64,000 nucleotides of DNA from Paractinoplanes toevensis (GTDB lineage Bacteria; Actinomycetota; Actinomycetes; Mycobacteriales; Micromonosporaceae): NCBI RefSeq assembly GCF_018332695.1, contig NZ_BOQN01000022.1:86244-150243 (forward strand). Reading direction: 5' to 3'. Under the pieces are notes generated by a model. It worked only from the letters and a program-made list of their open reading frames with translations. It was not told where the DNA came from and did no database searches. This document shows, in pieces, positions 17,189 through 24,603 of the stretch (the first letter of the stretch is position 1; every line of letters begins with the position of its first letter). A program made the translations under genes and the position numbers.

Positions 17189-19744
17189 CTAGCTGCAGGT
17201 GGTGCCGTTGAGGGTGAAGGTGGTGGGGTTGGTGTCGCTGCCGGCCCAGGTGCCCTGGAACCCGAACTGCACGGTGCCGCCGGGTGCGATGGCGGCGTTG
17301 TAGGTGACGTTGGTGGCGGTCACCGCCGCGCCGGACTGGGTCACCGTGGCGTTCCAGGCGTTGGTGACCTTCTGGTCGCCCGGGAAGGACCAAGCCAGCC
17401 GCCAGCCGCTGATCGCGGTGGTGCCGGTGTTGGTGACGGTCACGTTCGCGGTTAATCCGCCGGACCATTCGTTCTTCGCGTACGTGACTTGGCACGTCCC
17501 GCCGTTGCCGCCGGTGGTGCTGACCGTCCAGGTGAACGAGGCCGAGCCGGAGGCGCCGGTGGAATCGGTCGCCGATACGGTCACGGCGAAGGTGCCGGCC
17601 GTCGTCGGCGTCCCGGTGATCAGGCCCGACGACGTGTTGATCGACAGGCCGGCAGGCAACCCGGTGGCCGCGTACGTCGGAGCCTGCCCGGTCGCCGAGA
17701 TCTGCAGACCGGTGATCGCGGTGCCGACGGTGCTGGACTGGCTGCCCGGGTCGGTGACCGACACGGTGCCGCGCGACACGCCGCTCTGGCTGACCACCTG
17801 CTGCGCGGCGGCCGGCCAGTTCGAGCCGGAGACCTGCACGTTGCCGGTCAGCGTGTTGTTGTGCGGCGAGCCGGTGGCCACGTTGGTGACGCCGCCGTTG
17901 TACCAGTTGTTCCGGAACGCGTTGTCGTCGGTGTGGTTGTTGCCGTTGGCGTTGGTGAAGGCCCAGACCCCGGAGTCCTGCACGACGTTGTTGGTGAGGG
18001 TGACGTAGCGGGAGCCCTCGTCCAGGTACAACCCGACGGTGCGCTGGTTGTCGTAGATGTAGTTGCCGGTGAACGTCGCGCCCGGGTTCGCGGACAGGTT
18101 GTAGAGGCTGCCCCCGTCGTGGAACAACTTCTTGGTGCCGTGGATCTTGTTGCCGCTGACAACGGTGTTCTTCAGCGTCGTGGGCGTGCTGTAGATCGGC
18201 TGGTAGTTGTACGTTCCCCGGTTGGCGTAGTCCTGGCTGCCACCCGGGTCGTTCATGCCCCAGCCCCAGCCCACGTCGATGCCGTCGTAGGGCAGGCCGG
18301 ATACCTCGTTGTGCTCGATGACGGCATGCGTGACGTACGTGGACAGGATCCCGGCCATGTCCTTGTAGTCCTTGGCCACGTCCGAGACGACGTTGTTGCT
18401 GATCGTGATGTTCTGGTTCGTCATCGCGGGGTTGCTCGGGTGGTGGGCGTTGGGCTGCACCCCGCCGGCCACGACTCCCGCGCCGGAGACATCGGTGAAG
18501 GTGCTGCCGGTGACGGTGATCCCGGACGCGCCGAGCCCGGTGCCGGAGCCGGTCGCGTTGTCGTCGTTGCCGATGCCGAGCGCGACCTGCCCGAGATGGG
18601 CGAACGTGTCGCCGCTGAACGTGATGCCGATGGCGGCGGAGACCTGCACCGCGGCCGGCGCCTGGCGCCAACTGTTGCGGGTCGCCTCGAACTGCTGACA
18701 GCCCGACTGGCAGGAGGTGAGGAAGTTCGACGGCTGCTGGTACGCCTGGGCGAGGAACGTGCCGGACTGCTGGTCGGCGTACCCGATGCTGCTGCTCGGG
18801 GTCAGCCACGTGGTGTGCGCGAACGTGATGCCCGCGAACGTGAGGTCGTGCGCGGGAGCGCTGTAGCCACCGGAGACCTGCAGCAGCGAGGTCAGCCGAG
18901 GGAGTTCGACGTCGTGACTGTCCGGGTTCCACCCGGCGGGTGCCTTGTAGTACAACTGCCCGGCTTGCGGATCGAGGTACCACTGACCGGACTTCTTCAG
19001 GAACGAGTACGAGTTCTGCAGTTGCAGGCCGCCGCCGGCGAACGGGCTGGCGAGGGTGTCGTACCCCCAGTTGTTGTTGTTCCACGCCGGCTGCTGCATC
19101 GTTATCGTGCTGCCGGAGATGGACTGGACCGGGGAGAAGCGGTCGGTGAACGAGTTCTGGCTCTCCAGCTCGATCCGGTTCTGGGCGGGCAGGCCGGCCA
19201 GGTAGTTCAGCGCCGAGTTGACGATCGTCATCCCGGTCGTGGTGAACCGCACGTCGCTGCGGTTGATCCCGATCGCGGCGCGCGGCGCGAGCGCGCCGTC
19301 GACGTAGAGCTGGCGGGAGTCGGCGCCGGTCGGCACCGCAGCGGCGTAGATGTTGTTAGCCGCGTCGTGCACGCTCCACCCGGTGACCTGCCGGCCGCCG
19401 GACAGCACCGGGGCGGCGCCGGGCACGGCCTGCCAGATCACGCGATAGCCGTTGGTGCCGGAGTCGGCGGCACCCAGCGACATCGGCGCGGCCAGGCGGT
19501 AGACGCCGCCGGCCAGCCGCACGACGACGTCCCCGGTCATCGTGCCGGTCAGCGCGCGTACCGCGGTCTGTGCCTGCGGCAGCGAGCAGGGTGCCGCCGA
19601 GGAGCAGTCCGTGCCGCTGCCGGTGGGGGAGACGAACAGCGTGCTCATCGTCGCCGCGTGCGACCTTGCCGGGGCGGCCGCGACGAGCCCGAGGGCGGCG
19701 ATCGCGGTGAGCGCCGCCCTCGTGGCCACAGTCTTACGGATCAT
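17189..19744 (-). CDS. Secreted right-handed beta-helix enzyme (GH141-like) with Ig-like and CBM2 domains
   Basis: 851 residues from the ATG at 19744, which precedes a clear signal peptide (MIRKTVATRAALTAIAALGL to SHA) and has GGAAAG-like upstream purines; the open frame upstream is not signal-like. The catalytic region starts TLFVSPTGSGTDCSSAAPCS and continues VVVRLAGGVYRLAAPM, SGTNGYRVIWQAVPGAAPVL and SGGRQVTGW, the typical opening of GH141-type beta-helix proteins, followed by many parallel-helix repeats (ITISNNVVSDV, TLTNNVVQDSG). An Ig-like putative-binding domain (LQISATGQAPTYAATGLPAG, about 655-735) and a CBM2 (about 745-851) follow. Known GH141 members are alpha-L-fucosidase or xylanase. 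Fucose removal from arabinogalactan or pectin would fit the operon. Confidence 0.78.
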   Translation of the reverse strand: MIRKTVATRAALTAIAALGLVAAAPARSHAATMSTLFVSPTGSGTDCSSAAPCSLPQAQTAVRALTGTMTGDVVVRLAGGVYRLAAPMSLGAADSGTNGYRVIWQAVPGAAPVLSGGRQVTGWSVHDAANNIYAAAVPTGADSRQLYVDGALAPRAAIGINRSDVRFTTTGMTIVNSALNYLAGLPAQNRIELESQNSFTDRFSPVQSISGSTITMQQPAWNNNNWGYDTLASPFAGGGLQLQNSYSFLKKSGQWYLDPQAGQLYYKAPAGWNPDSHDVELPRLTSLLQVSGGYSAPAHDLTFAGITFAHTTWLTPSSSIGYADQQSGTFLAQAYQQPSNFLTSCQSGCQQFEATRNSWRQAPAAVQVSAAIGITFSGDTFAHLGQVALGIGNDDNATGSGTGLGASGITVTGSTFTDVSGAGVVAGGVQPNAHHPSNPAMTNQNITISNNVVSDVAKDYKDMAGILSTYVTHAVIEHNEVSGLPYDGIDVGWGWGMNDPGGSQDYANRGTYNYQPIYSTPTTLKNTVVSGNKIHGTKKLFHDGGSLYNLSANPGATFTGNYIYDNQRTVGLYLDEGSRYVTLTNNVVQDSGVWAFTNANGNNHTDDNAFRNNWYNGGVTNVATGSPHNNTLTGNVQVSGSNWPAAAQQVVSQSGVSRGTVSVTDPGSQSSTVGTAITGLQISATGQAPTYAATGLPAGLSINTSSGLITGTPTTAGTFAVTVSATDSTGASGSASFTWTVSTTGGNGGTCQVTYAKNEWSGGLTANVTVTNTGTTAISGWRLAWSFPGDQKVTNAWNATVTQSGAAVTATNVTYNAAIAPGGTVQFGFQGTWAGSDTNPTTFTLNGTTCS

Positions 19745-19778
19745 GAAGGACTTCTTTCCGAGAGGACAGGGCGGAACG

Positions 19779-21218
19779 TCAGTGGTAGGCGGCGGTGACG
19801 ATGCTGGCCTGGACGGCGTTCTCGGTCGCGTCGCTGGGGAAGCCGGCGGTGATGGCGCCCTCGAAGAACTCACCCTGACCACTGACGCTGTTGTCGCCAC
19901 CGGTGCCCAGCAGTAGCGAACTGTCGGTCTTCATCGGCGAATATCCCTTGGGCAAGGCGCCGGAGTACGGCGTGGTCAATCCGCCACTGGCCGCATTGCC
20001 GTACTTGAGGGTGAAGTTGCTGGTGCCGTTGTTCTTCTCCCACGCCGAGACGAAGGGGAAATGCACGCCGGAGTTGTTCGGGTCCTTGTTGGAGCCGCTG
20101 GCGGTGTGGTACATGCCGTTCTCCAGGTCGGCTTCGACCCACGGACCGCTGCCCACGCAGTTCTTGAACCAGCACGCCGTGCCCCACTCGATCGCGTTCA
20201 TCGTCGCGTTGCCGGTGTCGGTGTGCGTGTTCTCGCCGCTGCCGTAGTCGAAACAGCACCACTGGTTTACGTAGTTCGACGACGTGATCATGTAGATGCC
20301 CTCGGGCTGCGAGCCGGTCGGGGCGTTCTTAGCGTGGTCGACCCGATAGCCGACTCCCTGGGTGACCTTCACGCCGTACACCTTGTGGCCGCCGACGGTG
20401 ACCGGCAGCGCCTTCGCGTCCGCACCCACGTCCGCGCCGTTGGGGCCGGGTCCCTTCCAGTAGCCGCCCCACGAGATCGGCAGATCGTTGTGATTGGTGC
20501 TCTGGTCATAGATCTTCGTGATGGTGCACGACGTGTTCGCGCAGAACGAGTCCTGCGTTGCCGCGTTGGCGACGCCGTCGGCCGACAGCAGACCCACATT
20601 GGTGTACGCCCTGTCGGACGCCCGCTGCACCTGGTAAAGCGGCCCGTTGTAGGACGCGAACAGTGCTCGGGTCGTGCTGTGCGCGCCGATGCACGGCGTA
20701 CCACCGGCGGCGTAGATGTCACAGGCCTGCTGCGCCGGCGGCGGTGTCGTCGGACCGCTACCGGTCGGCGACGGGCTCTGGTCGGTCGGGGTGACGCTCG
20801 GCGAGCCGGTCACCTGGCCGCTGCAGGGAATGCCGTTGAGGGTGAAGCCGCCGGGGACCGGGTTGGCGATGTTGTTCCACGCGCCGTTGAACCCGAACGA
20901 GACCGTCCCACCGGCCGGGATGCTGCCGTTGTAGGCCGCACTGGTGACCGTCACGGCCGAGCCCAGCTGCGAGTAGGAACCGTTCCACAGCTGGGTCACG
21001 GTCTGCCCGGCGCCGAACGACCAGGACACCTGCCAGCCATTGATCGCATCACCGAGGTCGTGCACGGCCACTGAGGCGCCGAAGCCGTCCGGCCACTGCG
21101 AACTGATCGCGTACGTCACCTCGCACCCCACCGCGGCGTGCGCGGCAGTTGCGGTGACGACACCGGCGGCGGACAGAGCAGACGCGGTGGCAGCTGCCAC
21201 CACCCACCGACGTTTCAT
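19779..21218 (-). CDS. Secreted GH54 alpha-L-arabinofuranosidase with N-terminal CBM2
   Basis: 479 residues. Signal peptide (1-29, ending AHAA), CBM2 (30-132: CEVTYAISSQWPDGFGASVA, ending NGIPCS), an SPT/PSP linker, then the arabinofuranosidase-B catalytic domain: ACDIYAAGGTPCIGAHSTTR, ALFASYNGPLYQVQRASD, ITKIYDQSTNHNDL, ADLENGMY (the glutamate is the family's nucleophile) and the C-terminal GQGEFFEGAITAGFPSD. Fungal GH54 enzymes carry a C-terminal CBM42; here it is absent and a CBM2 is placed in front. The enzyme should remove arabinofuranose side chains from arabinan, arabinoxylan or arabinogalactan outside the cell. First gene of the operon, 34 bp before the next, with a CebR-type box about 110 bp upstream. 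Confidence 0.9.
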   Translation of the reverse strand: MKRRWVVAAATASALSAAGVVTATAAHAAVGCEVTYAISSQWPDGFGASVAVHDLGDAINGWQVSWSFGAGQTVTQLWNGSYSQLGSAVTVTSAAYNGSIPAGGTVSFGFNGAWNNIANPVPGGFTLNGIPCSGQVTGSPSVTPTDQSPSPTGSGPTTPPPAQQACDIYAAGGTPCIGAHSTTRALFASYNGPLYQVQRASDRAYTNVGLLSADGVANAATQDSFCANTSCTITKIYDQSTNHNDLPISWGGYWKGPGPNGADVGADAKALPVTVGGHKVYGVKVTQGVGYRVDHAKNAPTGSQPEGIYMITSSNYVNQWCCFDYGSGENTHTDTGNATMNAIEWGTACWFKNCVGSGPWVEADLENGMYHTASGSNKDPNNSGVHFPFVSAWEKNNGTSNFTLKYGNAASGGLTTPYSGALPKGYSPMKTDSSLLLGTGGDNSVSGQGEFFEGAITAGFPSDATENAVQASIVTAAYH

Positions 21219-21328
21219 GAGGACCTCCTAGCGAGCAGGACGGACCCGCTTTCGCGCGTTCGGACGGGACGGCCGGGCACCGCGGGATGCGCTCGGCTCA
21301 CCGGTAGAGCGGATATTTCCCGTCCTGC

Positions 21329-21342
21329 TGGGAGCGCTCCCA
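21329..21342. promoter_or_regulatory. CebR-type operator TGGGAGCGCTCCCA
   Basis: A perfect 14-bp palindrome identical to the box bound by CebR, the LacI-family cellobiose/cello-oligosaccharide sensor of streptomycetes and relatives. It lies 111 bp upstream of the GH54 start and points to induction of the three-gene hydrolase operon by cello-oligosaccharides. No CebR gene is in this window, so the regulator must be encoded elsewhere. Confidence 0.85.
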
Positions 21343-21457
21343 GTCAGCTGATGTCATATTGCCAGGAGATTTCCAAGTATTCAATAGAGTCGATCAATTT
21401 TGGTTTACCGGCGATCAATCGGAGATGTGCCGGGACAGGGGCTGGTGAGCATCCGGC

Positions 21458-21473
21458 GTCGAACCGATTCGAC
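21458..21473. promoter_or_regulatory. Candidate operator GTCGAACCGATTCGAC
   Basis: A 6-4-6 inverted repeat (GTCGAA, four bases, TTCGAC). Its first 14 bases recur exactly at 21644-21657, 186 bp away. Spacing and shape suit a LacI/GntR-type regulator. It lies in the long divergent region between the GH54 operon and the hypothetical gene at 21859. Confidence 0.4.
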
Positions 21474-21643
21474 ATGCTTGCGGGTCCTGCTCCCAGGCGG
21501 ATCTGTTGATCCGTTACCTCGACGCCAGCGGCAGGGTCGCGAGCGGGGACGCCGACCAGCTCGGAGCCTGGACTGATCGATGACCGTCACTTGACATGCA
21601 TCACACGTATGACCTATGTTTCAGTCACGTTGCGCTTCGTAGG

Positions 21644-21657
21644 GTCGAACCGATTCG
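21644..21657. promoter_or_regulatory. Second copy of GTCGAACCGATTCG
   Basis: Exact 14-base repeat of the motif at 21458; here the right arm ends in CGG instead of AC. The 21343-21858 stretch around both copies is relatively AT-rich, contains no gene and would be long enough for promoters in both directions. Confidence 0.35.
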
Positions 21658-21858
21658 CGGCCAAATCGGGACGTCAATCGGCGAGAGTAGGCAAATAGGA
21701 ACTGGCAACCTGGTGTCTGACGGAATTGGCGTGACGCCCGCACGCATTTTTCGGCCGGTTTTTCTTCGTGCCGGGTTCGCATTCTTTGCGGCGCTATTCA
21801 CCCAACTGAACCTGGAGGCACCGCGCATCGTTTTCGATCTCTTGGCCGGCGGGCGAGG

Positions 21859-22392
21859 ATGTTCGCCGTCAGCGCCAGCGTGCTGCTGTCCGGCGCCGTG
21901 GGCGTGACCGGGCAGGCGAGCCAAGCCACCGGCGGAGCGAAACGGGCCGTTGATCCGGTGCGTGCCGCTGTCGCCGAGGCCGGCGTCCGATCGGCCGACC
22001 TGCTCTGGAATGACCCGGTCATCACTCGCCTTCCCCGCACGGCCGAAGGCATCAACGCTCTCGGCATCCTGGTTCGCGAACTGCCGAAGGTCCAGCAGTT
22101 GCCGCGACGCCTCGACCGCCTCCGAGCCGACCTGACCGAACTGCAGAAACGAGCCCGACTGGCCCAGAAGGCAGCCAGCATCAGAGCCTGCGACAAGCTC
22201 ATCGAGGAATCATCGCGTCCATTGGCAAGACGCAGAACCGGCCCGGTGGGGCTTCCCGTGAGTGCTGCCGTCCTCGCGCTCTACTGGACACCACCCTTGC
22301 CTCTGACGTCTACACCCCGGATGGTCGTTCGAACTGCGGGTCTACGAATGGGACTTCCGGGGACGGGCGGGCCGCTCCGGCATCGGCCATGA
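21859..22392 (+). CDS. Hypothetical protein, probably decayed at the 3' end
   Basis: Not recognised. The frame opens with a hydrophobic stretch (MFAVSASVLLSGAVGVTG) and continues as a charged helical protein (VQQLPRRLDRLRADLTELQK, RARLAQKAASIRACDKLIEE) with strong GC at third positions up to about residue 115. The remainder (after ARRRTGP) loses this bias and overlaps a coding-like frame on the other strand. GGCGAGG precedes the ATG. It may be a secreted or membrane-anchored protein whose 3' end was replaced. No partner gene is evident. Confidence 0.35.
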   Translation: MFAVSASVLLSGAVGVTGQASQATGGAKRAVDPVRAAVAEAGVRSADLLWNDPVITRLPRTAEGINALGILVRELPKVQQLPRRLDRLRADLTELQKRARLAQKAASIRACDKLIEESSRPLARRRTGPVGLPVSAAVLALYWTPPLPLTSTPRMVVRTAGLRMGLPGTGGPLRHRP

Positions 22393-22858
22393 TGAGCTTC
22401 GATGCGTCGGCGGGCAGCGCCCGCGTCAGGATCGCGTGCAGCCGGTCGAGGACCTCTGCATGGCCGGGCTGGTGGTCGTGGCCCTGGATGCCGGGTCCGA
22501 TATAGGCACGCTTCGGGATATCCGGGTCGGCGGCCTGGGCGGCGAGCTCGTCGACGGATGCGTGCGAGTCGGGCAAGCCCGTTTGACGAGCCAGCCGGAT
22601 CGGGCGTGGATCAGTTCCGTGATCGGCTGCTGGTCGTGAGGGCGCGCGGACCGCACGTGCAGGGCGGTGGTCGGGTGCTCGGCGCACCGAGCATGGTCGC
22701 TGCAAGGCGACGAGCCAGGGACATGGTCCCTCCGGATTTCGCTGCGTGGCCAGCACTGTTACCCGGCCGGTAACGCTATGGGAGGCAGTCATAAACCCAT
22801 GTCGATAGGGCGGCCACACCCCGGCCGCCCGTCCGCGTCGTGTCCCAACTCGTGCCAC
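22310..22858 (-). pseudogene. Coding-like remnant of unknown family
   Basis: The last ~100 codons (LPDSHASVDELAAQAADPDI, PKRAYIGPGIQGHDHQPGHA, EVLDRLHAILTRALPADAS) have strong third-position GC and regular polar composition, so they look like true coding sequence. The upstream part of the frame does not. I cannot name the family. It lies between a hypothetical gene and a transposase remnant, which suggests a gene cut by insertion or deletion. Confidence 0.25.
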
Positions 22859-22871
22859 CGGAGGTGTGGCG

Positions 22872-23036
22872 CGGCGAATACACGACCCGTACCGCTTGGC
22901 GCACTACGAACGCAATCCGGCGGTGTCCGAGGAATTGATCCGCTGGGTTGCCATCAACCAGATGCTGGGCCGCCTCAACCGCGGCGGTCCGGCCCGCCGC
23001 CAGGAACGCCGGCAAGCCGGACCAGCAGCCCTTTAA
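22872..23036 (+). mobile_element. IS5-family transposase C-terminal remnant
   Basis: A 54-codon frame reads LAHYERNPAVSEELIRWVAI, then NQMLGRLNRGGPARRQERR, ending at a TAA. This matches the C-terminal end of actinobacterial IS5-type DDE transposases (pattern RDYERxPxxSExxIRWAAIxxMxRRLxRG, then RxxRR). The DDE catalytic residues and inverted repeats are not present. It marks a former insertion between the two glycosidase blocks. Confidence 0.6.
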
Positions 23037-23060
23037 AAAGAACCAGTCAGGCACGCGATA

Positions 23061-24260
23061 CTAGGAGATGGTCACTGAGTCGATGTTGGCGGCGCCGACT
23101 GCGGTGGTGCCGGTGACCCGGATGGTGTTGGTGCCCGCGGTCAACGGGACCGAGATGGATGCGGTGGACCAGGTGTCCCAGTTGGCGGTGGTCGGGAAGT
23201 TCAGAGTGCCGCGCGAGGTGCCGTTGACCGAGATGGTCGCCGGCCGCGCCACGGTTGTCCCGTCGGCGTACCGGAAGGTCAGGGTCTTGGTGCCGGCGGC
23301 GGTCGCGGTGACCGGGATGTCGATGTACCCGCCGACCGCATTGGCCGGGTTGGCGAAGCCGGTGCCGGTGAAGCCGAGGTGGTTGGAGTCGAACGTGCCA
23401 CCGGCGGACAGGGTGCCGGTCTCCGCCTCGACCACCGTGCCACCCGGCGGTGTGGTCGGGGGTGTGGTGGGCGTGCCCATGCTGGTGCCGAGGCTGTCCA
23501 GGGCCTTCTGGACCAGGGCCTGGGTGTTGGTGTTGAGGTTGGCGTTGCTGCCGTTCACGACCCAGGACGAGCCGGAGAACATCACCACGGTCACACCGTT
23601 GTCGACACCACCGGTGGTGCCGCTGCTGGGGATGCCGAGCAGCTGGGCCGCCTTGACCGACGCCTCGCCCAGTTCGCGGGAGTCGTTGTCCGAGGTGGTC
23701 TGGCTGTTCGCGGTCTGCGTGTCGCCGAAGATCGAGCCGATGACCTTGCCGTTGTAGAACATCAGCGCGAACTGCCGCCCCGTCATGCCGCGCTCCTTGA
23801 AGAAGAAATGCGGGCAGGGGGACGTACGATCCCAGCAGTCATCGCCCAGCACGTAGAACGGCACCCGGTGCGCGCCGAGGGCCTGGCCGTTGCTGTCCGA
23901 CCAGGTCGTCTCGCCTTGGTGATCGGGATCAGGGTCGGAGTCGCTGCCGTCCGTGTCGATGGCCATGCCCGAGGAGTAGGCGTAGACGCCCGTCGCGACC
24001 TGGTACACGTTCACGTTCTGGGCCCGGGTCATGGTGTTGATGTGCGGCTTGGAGTTGACCTTCTTCGCGGTCGTCATGTTCGCCTGGACGCCGGCCAGGA
24101 TCTCGGCGGGCGTGAACGAGGCTGCGGCCGGCGCGGCGACTGAGTCCGGGCCGGCAGTGGTCTGCGTCGTGGCGGCATCGGCGGTCTTGATGGCGAGCGG
24201 GGCGGCTAGGACGAGAGCCGCGGCGGCTGCCACGGCGAAGCGCGTACGGGGCGTGGACAT
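23061..24260 (-). CDS. Secreted GH75 chitosanase with C-terminal CBM35
   Basis: 399 residues. Signal peptide (1-29, ending TADA). The catalytic domain (about 45-255) shows the GH75 pattern: VYQVATGVYAYSSGMAIDTD, GSDSDPDPDHQGETTWSDSN (acidic residues that supply the catalytic Asp and Glu), ALGAHRVPFYVLGD and GMTGRQFALMFYNGKVIGSI. A TP-rich linker (TPTTPPTTPPGG) precedes a beta-sandwich CBM (VEAETGTLSAGG to NIDSVTIS) of the CBM35/CBM6 type. GH75 enzymes endo-cleave chitosan, as from fungal walls. A 19-bp near-palindrome lies 25 bp upstream of the start and probably controls it. Single-gene unit, divergent from the GH30 gene. Confidence 0.88.
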   Translation of the reverse strand: MSTPRTRFAVAAAAALVLAAPLAIKTADAATTQTTAGPDSVAAPAAASFTPAEILAGVQANMTTAKKVNSKPHINTMTRAQNVNVYQVATGVYAYSSGMAIDTDGSDSDPDPDHQGETTWSDSNGQALGAHRVPFYVLGDDCWDRTSPCPHFFFKERGMTGRQFALMFYNGKVIGSIFGDTQTANSQTTSDNDSRELGEASVKAAQLLGIPSSGTTGGVDNGVTVVMFSGSSWVVNGSNANLNTNTQALVQKALDSLGTSMGTPTTPPTTPPGGTVVEAETGTLSAGGTFDSNHLGFTGTGFANPANAVGGYIDIPVTATAAGTKTLTFRYADGTTVARPATISVNGTSRGTLNFPTTANWDTWSTASISVPLTAGTNTIRVTGTTAVGAANIDSVTIS

Positions 24261-24284
24261 GGGCGGGGGCCCTTTCCGTCAATA

Positions 24285-24303
24285 GTTAGTAAGTCTTATT
24301 AAC
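24285..24303. promoter_or_regulatory. Operator-like near-palindrome GTTAGTAAGTCTTATTAAC
   Basis: Nineteen bases, symmetric except for one pair, 25 bp upstream of the GH75 start. In position and AT-rich arms it resembles palindromic operators of actinomycete chitosanase genes bound by ROK-family regulators (CsnR type). I recall that motif only in outline, so the comparison is tentative. Confidence 0.55.
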
Positions 24304-24560
24304 GGATACCGGTCCCCGCTCACATGGGTAACAATCTTTAGAAAAATTTAAGACTATGGATGAGTCGGCGTTCGCCACCTTGACGGGGAGCCGATCTTCA
24401 GGCTCGTGGATCAGTCCGGGTAGTGCGCCTGTCAGCCGCGGTCCCGCCGGCCGACTCCTCGATCTCAGCGACGGCCGAGATCGCCGCCGCGGTTCCGGAA
24501 CTGAGATGTCTGTCGATCTTTCTATGACGTCCGGTAGCGTCTCCCCTGTTGATACTTATT

Positions 24561-24570
24561 CACATATGTG
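24561..24570. promoter_or_regulatory. Palindrome CACATATGTG upstream of GH30
   Basis: A perfect 10-bp palindrome 33 bp before the GH30 start, followed by a partial echo (CCCATGTG). It lies in an AT-rich patch of the 343-bp divergent region and could be an operator or part of the promoter. The rest of the region (24304-24540) holds nothing I recognise. Confidence 0.3.
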
Positions 24571-24603
24571 GATGTCACCCATGTGTAGAACTAGGAGTCA
24601 GGG

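Noticed and set aside
16833..19085. A 750-codon minus-strand frame spanning the junction of the GH141-like and GH59 genes
   Set aside because: Extremely rich in Arg, Gln and His, lies in another frame of two genes with signal peptides and known domains; a composition artefact.
17189..19744. Pectate lyase as identity of the beta-helix enzyme
   Set aside because: The N-terminal FVSPTG ... GGVYRL ... SGGRQVTGW pattern points to the GH141-like group; I saw no pectate lyase active-site pattern.
17489..19798. A 769-codon plus-strand frame opposite the GH141-like gene
   Set aside because: Composition dominated by Val, Gly, Arg, Asp; it mirrors the real gene's repeats and shows no motif.
22310..22858. 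Transposase identity for the minus-strand coding-like remnant
   Set aside because: It lies next to an IS5 tail but shows no transposase motif, so it is left as unknown.
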